Assembly: GCF_011421595.1 (NCBI RefSeq)
Contig: NZ_WTLH01000056.1
Location: 1-32,849, forward strand
Direction: 5' to 3'
Source: Streptomyces sp. YIM 98790
Lineage (GTDB): Bacteria; Actinomycetota; Actinomycetes; Streptomycetales; Streptomycetaceae
Length of the DNA stretch: 32,849 nucleotides
A model generated the notes under the pieces. The model was not told the origin of the DNA. It saw nothing but the letters and a program-made list of their open reading frames with translations, and did no database searches. How positions within the stretch are numbered: position 1 is the stretch's first letter; each line of letters opens with the position of its first letter. The position numbers and the translations under genes were made by a program. Positions 30,001-32,849 of the stretch are shown here, one piece after another.

Positions 30001-32849
30001 CACGGTCCAGGTCGGGGTGGCGCCGGGGGGATAGCTGATCTCGATGTGGCGGGTGGTGTCCAGTGCGCCCTCCCGCAGCAGGTTGACGCGCTGGGAGGTG
30101 AGGTTGCCCGCGGCGTCGTACTCACGGAACTCCCCGGCGTGGAAGCCGCGGTCCGGCGCCTGGAGGCGGTAGCCGCCGCCGGGAAGCGCGGTGAAACCGG
30201 CGTTCGGGACCGGGGCCAGTTCGCCGTCCAGGAGCTGCGGGGCGCCCGGTCCGGTGGTGCGCACGAAGCGGGTGCCGGCGGCGTCGGAGAGGCGCACCAC
30301 GTCGAACTGCGCGGTGCCGTTGCCGTCGTGGACGCGGAGGACCGCCGGGCCGCCGCCGGGCACGGCGGGCACGGACCGGATGTCGACGTCGATCCGGCCG
30401 GCCGCGTCGGTGAGGCGGAGCCCGGTGCCGCCGCCGAGGCCCTCGATGCGGTGGCCGGCCCCGCCGGGGCGGGGGGTGACACGGGTCCCGGGCAGCGGCG
30501 TCAGGTCGGCGTCGAGCACCTCGGCGAAGCCGGAGGGGTGGACGCGGAGAAAGGTGTCCAGAGCCGTGCCGTCCGGCCGGTGCATCCGCAGCGCGTCGAA
30601 GTCCAGGGCCCCGCCGGGCAGATGGACGGCGGCGGTGGTGCCGGTGAGGACGTGGTGGCCGCCGTCGGGGAGGCGGATGACGGTGGTGCCGGGCACCGGC
30701 GCGCCGTCGGGGGCGTGCAGGGTGTGCGGGGTGCCGGCGGGGGCGCCGGCCGGGGTGAGGACGTACTGGTCGACGGCGCGGGCGGCGTTGCCGGTGAGGT
30801 GCACCGCGTCGTGGGTGTGGACGCCGGCCGCGTCCAGGACCTGGTGCCGCCCGTTGTGGTGGACGCGGAAGCCGTTGCCCTGCTGGGCGACGGCTCCGGC
30901 GTCGACGCGGGCGTAGCGGGCGTCGATGACGTCCAGACGGGCGGGGCCGGTGGCGCCGGGGCCGGTGCGCAGGAAGCTGCCGTCGAGGGAGCCGCCGGTG
31001 ATGGCGGTGGCGGTGTAGGAGTAGGCGCCCCGCGCGGTGTGGACCCGGAAGCCGGTGCCGCCGTCGGAGACGCGGAAGGCGGTGCCGTCGAGGATGCGGG
31101 TGACGGTCAGGCCAGGAACCCGGTGGCCGTCCGGGGCGTGCAGGGTGGGGGCACCCGGACCCGCCGCACCGGGCGCACCCACCGGGGTGTGCACCAGCTG
31201 ACCGGCCGGAGCACCGTCCGCCCCCGTCAGCACCGTCACCTCATGCGTCTGCCGCCCTGCGGCATCCACCGTCAGATGCACACCACCGGCCTCGATCCGC
31301 CACCCGCCCGCCGGCTGCGCCACCACACCCACACGCCCGCCCGCCACCCGCACCGGCGTACCGTCCGCATGCACCAGCTCCGCACCCCCGCCCGCACCGC
31401 CCGGCAACCGCACAAAACCCCCCGGCAACGCCGTACCCGGCACCGGCAACACCTCATGCAGAAACCGGCCGTCCAGCCCGTACACCCCCACCCGCACCTC
31501 ACCCACCCGCCCCACATGCAGAACACCCCCACCCCCCGGCCGGACGACCGTCAGACCCGGAACGGGCGCGGCGTCGGCGTCGGCCAGCCGGAGGCTGCCG
31601 TCGCCGAGCCCGGTGAGGACATGGCGGCCGGGGGCGGCCCCGTCCCCGGCCAGGCGCACGGCGTCGTGGGTGAGCCGGCCGGTCGCCGGGTCGTAGAGGC
31701 GGTAGCCGGCGCCGGTGGGCAGGCTGAGGGTGTCGGCGCCGCCCACGTGCAGCAGCCGGGGCGTGCCGCCCGGGGTGATGCCGGTGGCCGCGTCGGCGTG
31801 CAGCAGCTGCCAGCCGCCGGTGCGGGCTCCGGTGATGTCGATGCCGGCGCCGACGCGGACCGCACGGGTGCCGTCGGCGAGACGCAGTTCCTCCATGCCG
31901 TGGAAGAAGTGGAGGTCGTTGTTCTGGCCGACGGTGAAGTCCCAGCGGCGGACGGTGTGGGCGTTCACGGTCTCCTCGACGCGCAGCACCCCGCCGCGCC
32001 CGTGGAACGCGGCGGTCATGCCGGGCGGGGCCGGGCCGCCGCCGAGGGTGAGGACCACGCCGCCGGGTGCCGCCCCCGGGGTGAGCGTGATGTCCCGCCC
32101 CGCCAGGCGCACGGTCTGCGGGGCGCCGAGGGGGGACGGACCGGCCGCCACGACGGCACCGCCGCCGCTGCCGGAACCCGGGGCGGGACCGGGGCCGGAA
32201 CCGGAAGGGCCGACGCCGCCGCCCGGGGCGACGCCCTGGACGACCTGCCTGACCTGGTGATGTGCGTCGAGGCCAAGCTCCCAGCGCTGCGCGCCGGCCG
32301 CGGTGGTGTGCTCCAGCCGCACCACGTTGGCGGCGGGATCGTAGGACCAGGTGACGCCCGGGTGGGCGGGCCCGCCGTTGAAGCGGACGTCGAGCCCGTG
32401 GGGCGCGCCGGCGCTGAGGTGCGTGCTGACCCGGACACCGTCGAGGCCGGGCACGCTGAAGGTGTGCTCGATGTGCAGCTGTGTGGTGCGCACCATGCGC
32501 ACCTCGGGCTGGAAGAGGTGCGGGTGGGTGCGGCGCATGCGGGCGATGTCGGGGTCGTGGGCGCGCGGCGGGTCCAGGCCCAGCAGCTTGCGGAGCTGGG
32601 CGCCGAGTTCGGACGCGGCGGGCTGCGGCACGGTGACGGCGTCGCCGGGGAGGGTGCCCTTGCCGCCGCCATGGCCCTCCGCGGCCGGAGGCGGGACGGC
32701 GGCGGCCGGGGGTGCGGTGGCGGACGTGGGTGGCGCCGCCGGGGGCGCCGGGAACCGGCTGGCGGTCTGGGCGGGAGGCGGGAGAGGTGCCGCGGAGGCG
32801 GCGGGCGTCGGGGCGGGCAGGCCGGCGGGGCTGACGTGTCCGAGCGCGG
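26980..32849 (-). CDS. Giant beta-repeat protein, 5' end outside the window
   Basis: The in-window part codes for 1955 residues and stays open at the right edge. A Pro/Ala-rich linker of about 70 residues comes first; ATG 32631 is therefore not assumed to be the start. Then a long series of degenerate beta-strand repeats follows, with recurring phrases such as LHAPDG-x-x-VPG, RHQVLDAAGVHTHDAVHLTG and QTHEVTVLTG, and later W/Y-D repeats recalling RHS/YD proteins (GARSAWHRYDADYRLVATG). The last 300 or so residues hold glycine-rich hydrophobic helices (FTMSLAVYAIVASATG, REGAIGMAAGLTTGVTTGLG) and a Pro-rich tail, SPPPAWFTPDPPPGTDPGG. I do not recognise a named family; it looks like a large exported or polymorphic-toxin-like surface protein. 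A segment at about 31150-31545 has strongly deviant codon use. Its 3' end lies in the 112-bp tandem array. Confidence 0.8.
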   Translation of the reverse strand, partial: ALGHVSPAGLPAPTPAASAAPLPPPAQTASRFPAPPAAPPTSATAPPAAAVPPPAAEGHGGGKGTLPGDAVTVPQPAASELGAQLRKLLGLDPPRAHDPDIARMRRTHPHLFQPEVRMVRTTQLHIEHTFSVPGLDGVRVSTHLSAGAPHGLDVRFNGGPAHPGVTWSYDPAANVVRLEHTTAAGAQRWELGLDAHHQVRQVVQGVAPGGGVGPSGSGPGPAPGSGSGGGAVVAAGPSPLGAPQTVRLAGRDITLTPGAAPGGVVLTLGGGPAPPGMTAAFHGRGGVLRVEETVNAHTVRRWDFTVGQNNDLHFFHGMEELRLADGTRAVRVGAGIDITGARTGGWQLLHADAATGITPGGTPRLLHVGGADTLSLPTGAGYRLYDPATGRLTHDAVRLAGDGAAPGRHVLTGLGDGSLRLADADAAPVPGLTVVRPGGGGVLHVGRVGEVRVGVYGLDGRFLHEVLPVPGTALPGGFVRLPGGAGGGAELVHADGTPVRVAGGRVGVVAQPAGGWRIEAGGVHLTVDAAGRQTHEVTVLTGADGAPAGQLVHTPVGAPGAAGPGAPTLHAPDGHRVPGLTVTRILDGTAFRVSDGGTGFRVHTARGAYSYTATAITGGSLDGSFLRTGPGATGPARLDVIDARYARVDAGAVAQQGNGFRVHHNGRHQVLDAAGVHTHDAVHLTGNAARAVDQYVLTPAGAPAGTPHTLHAPDGAPVPGTTVIRLPDGGHHVLTGTTAAVHLPGGALDFDALRMHRPDGTALDTFLRVHPSGFAEVLDADLTPLPGTRVTPRPGGAGHRIEGLGGGTGLRLTDAAGRIDVDIRSVPAVPGGGPAVLRVHDGNGTAQFDVVRLSDAAGTRFVRTTGPGAPQLLDGELAPVPNAGFTALPGGGYRLQAPDRGFHAGEFREYDAAGNLTSQRVNLLREGALDTTRHIEISYPPGATPTWTVVRTQGGAPPANAQGARRWFDAGTVDLTGAGQGHIRLLSHSGTEVFSRRPLPDGTTLDSHLRTGAEFGITSQRTRWHQTDAQGTVIARGTRHWGQSGRSWFDVGDLGVRVRHFQILPDGSHVLAGLQRHPWGQSFGARSAWHRYDADYRLVATGTREWGPGRGFTDVMPDPRTGNRVVMHEKWGRFTLSPDDNRQLWSRGVAADGSPGPSWLRFSPHGKESGTGRTLPGGGFLESHRFAEQRPPALVRSIALGDHRAAMFTGAPHLRGDSALQVHTWQLSAGPGGPVTDSGIRFVSSDGASVDLSRTGEMVRSVRKLPHGTTLRTGDEVALPSVPGITRDPAYAPWSEGPGNLGGHRTHRAADFDTTVPGRPPGGPAIHWQDRFTNDLHDGDWYSPAGTRPDGTPKTWHVARTGLADGSVIEYRPRPRPQPAPGAAGPDPGPGRAYRSSLVPGQADWTRYDHQGIVVGRQDTWPGGLTVTSHGRPDDARLTWTDSQGRTGTRVTAFDGKMGRSYWDRESYRDFQGGELVREYRMLGDGVALYAWRTDTPAGAVWHWNKTDRHGTVLDLGSGPGQRLRIWHGPARDGLPGTRFEDVVRLQDGTEIRIQEIPALPATGRIYDSLTDAPFRVREYVARPDGMPAPGAAQDLGVWREFDNGAELRTMRRLPDGTFLEREPWQAQWRRYAPDANGGPGPTRPGTLIGERTITGMVWDMDPFGRLRLSGREVFPDGFFNEYRGFTRMLREPNRWRFGRDAGGESLYTPFVTKASGTVAVEFAQEWIVDFTMSLAVYAIVASATGVPFTPNDVLKALLGATVSAGLKGGITAAHLSVGRGGVKTRLSETDRGNPGTRRPFDEDWTREFGGNEKVLRWRAGAYDYGMTVAHTALAGFVNTAANSALFGVRDANGNTVHLSGLDALREGAIGMAAGLTTGVTTGLGRFVIQQNIGGRFGHRGGFLDTLVVPALGKLADKTFTQLYLLPTFRMSPPPAWFTPDPPPGTDPGGAAPPP

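Noticed and set aside
31272..31532. Cys/Trp/Arg-rich 86-residue minus-strand open frame
   Set aside because: It is an out-of-frame shadow produced by the G/T-ending codons of the deviant segment in the giant gene.

Overview
The window is very GC-rich, and its real reading frames mostly use codons ending in C, GTG starts and GGAGG-like ribosome sites. Together with large modular secreted glycoside hydrolases, LacI regulators, a ricin-type lectin and a relic of an actinobacterial TnpB-like protein, this points to Streptomyces or a close filamentous actinobacterium. The assignment rests on family knowledge; no rRNA or tRNA gene is present to confirm it.

Left part (1-11335), sugar regulation and oxidation. 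A divergent gene begins at 72 and runs off the left edge. LacI regulator 1 (385-1434) is flanked by two near-identical operator-like palindromes. On the minus strand lie a giant secreted protein joining ThuA, sugar-dehydrogenase propeller, PKD, CBM6, concanavalin-like, Ig-like and FIMAH-like modules (1651-7086), a small ThuA protein (7228-7887) and LacI regulator 2 (8116-9156). Divergent from LacI 2 is a plus-strand pair, a third ThuA protein plus a Gfo/Idh/MocA oxidoreductase (9420-11335). CGAA-centred operator-like sites stand before both ThuA transcription units and before lacI 2. This suggests one LacI-controlled module, by analogy with rhizobial ThuA/ThuB, which form 3-keto sugars.

Middle (11336-21685), a short housekeeping stretch and an arabinan locus. 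A 46-residue protein and a small heat-shock protein converge on a perfect 16-bp hairpin. Next come a GH51 alpha-L-arabinofuranosidase and a GH43 enzyme in one minus-strand operon (start 20053, end 12549), with a promoter overlaid by a LacI-type operator. Behind them sits a secreted alpha/beta-hydrolase (esterase) with its own terminator.

Right part (22017-32849), an unusual minus-strand cluster. In transcription order it has a giant beta-repeat protein (5' end outside the window), a perfect 5 x 112-bp tandem array that starts inside its last codons, an AT-rich spot with a TnpB-family relic, a beta-helix protein fused to a CbxX/EccA-like AAA+ ATPase, and a membrane-anchored polyserine/ricin-lectin protein. 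The giant gene also carries a segment of about 395 bp whose codon usage switches abruptly from C-ending to G/T-ending. This cluster is the best candidate for something undescribed. An extracellular or cell-envelope effector with a dedicated AAA+ partner is my inference, not a demonstrated function.
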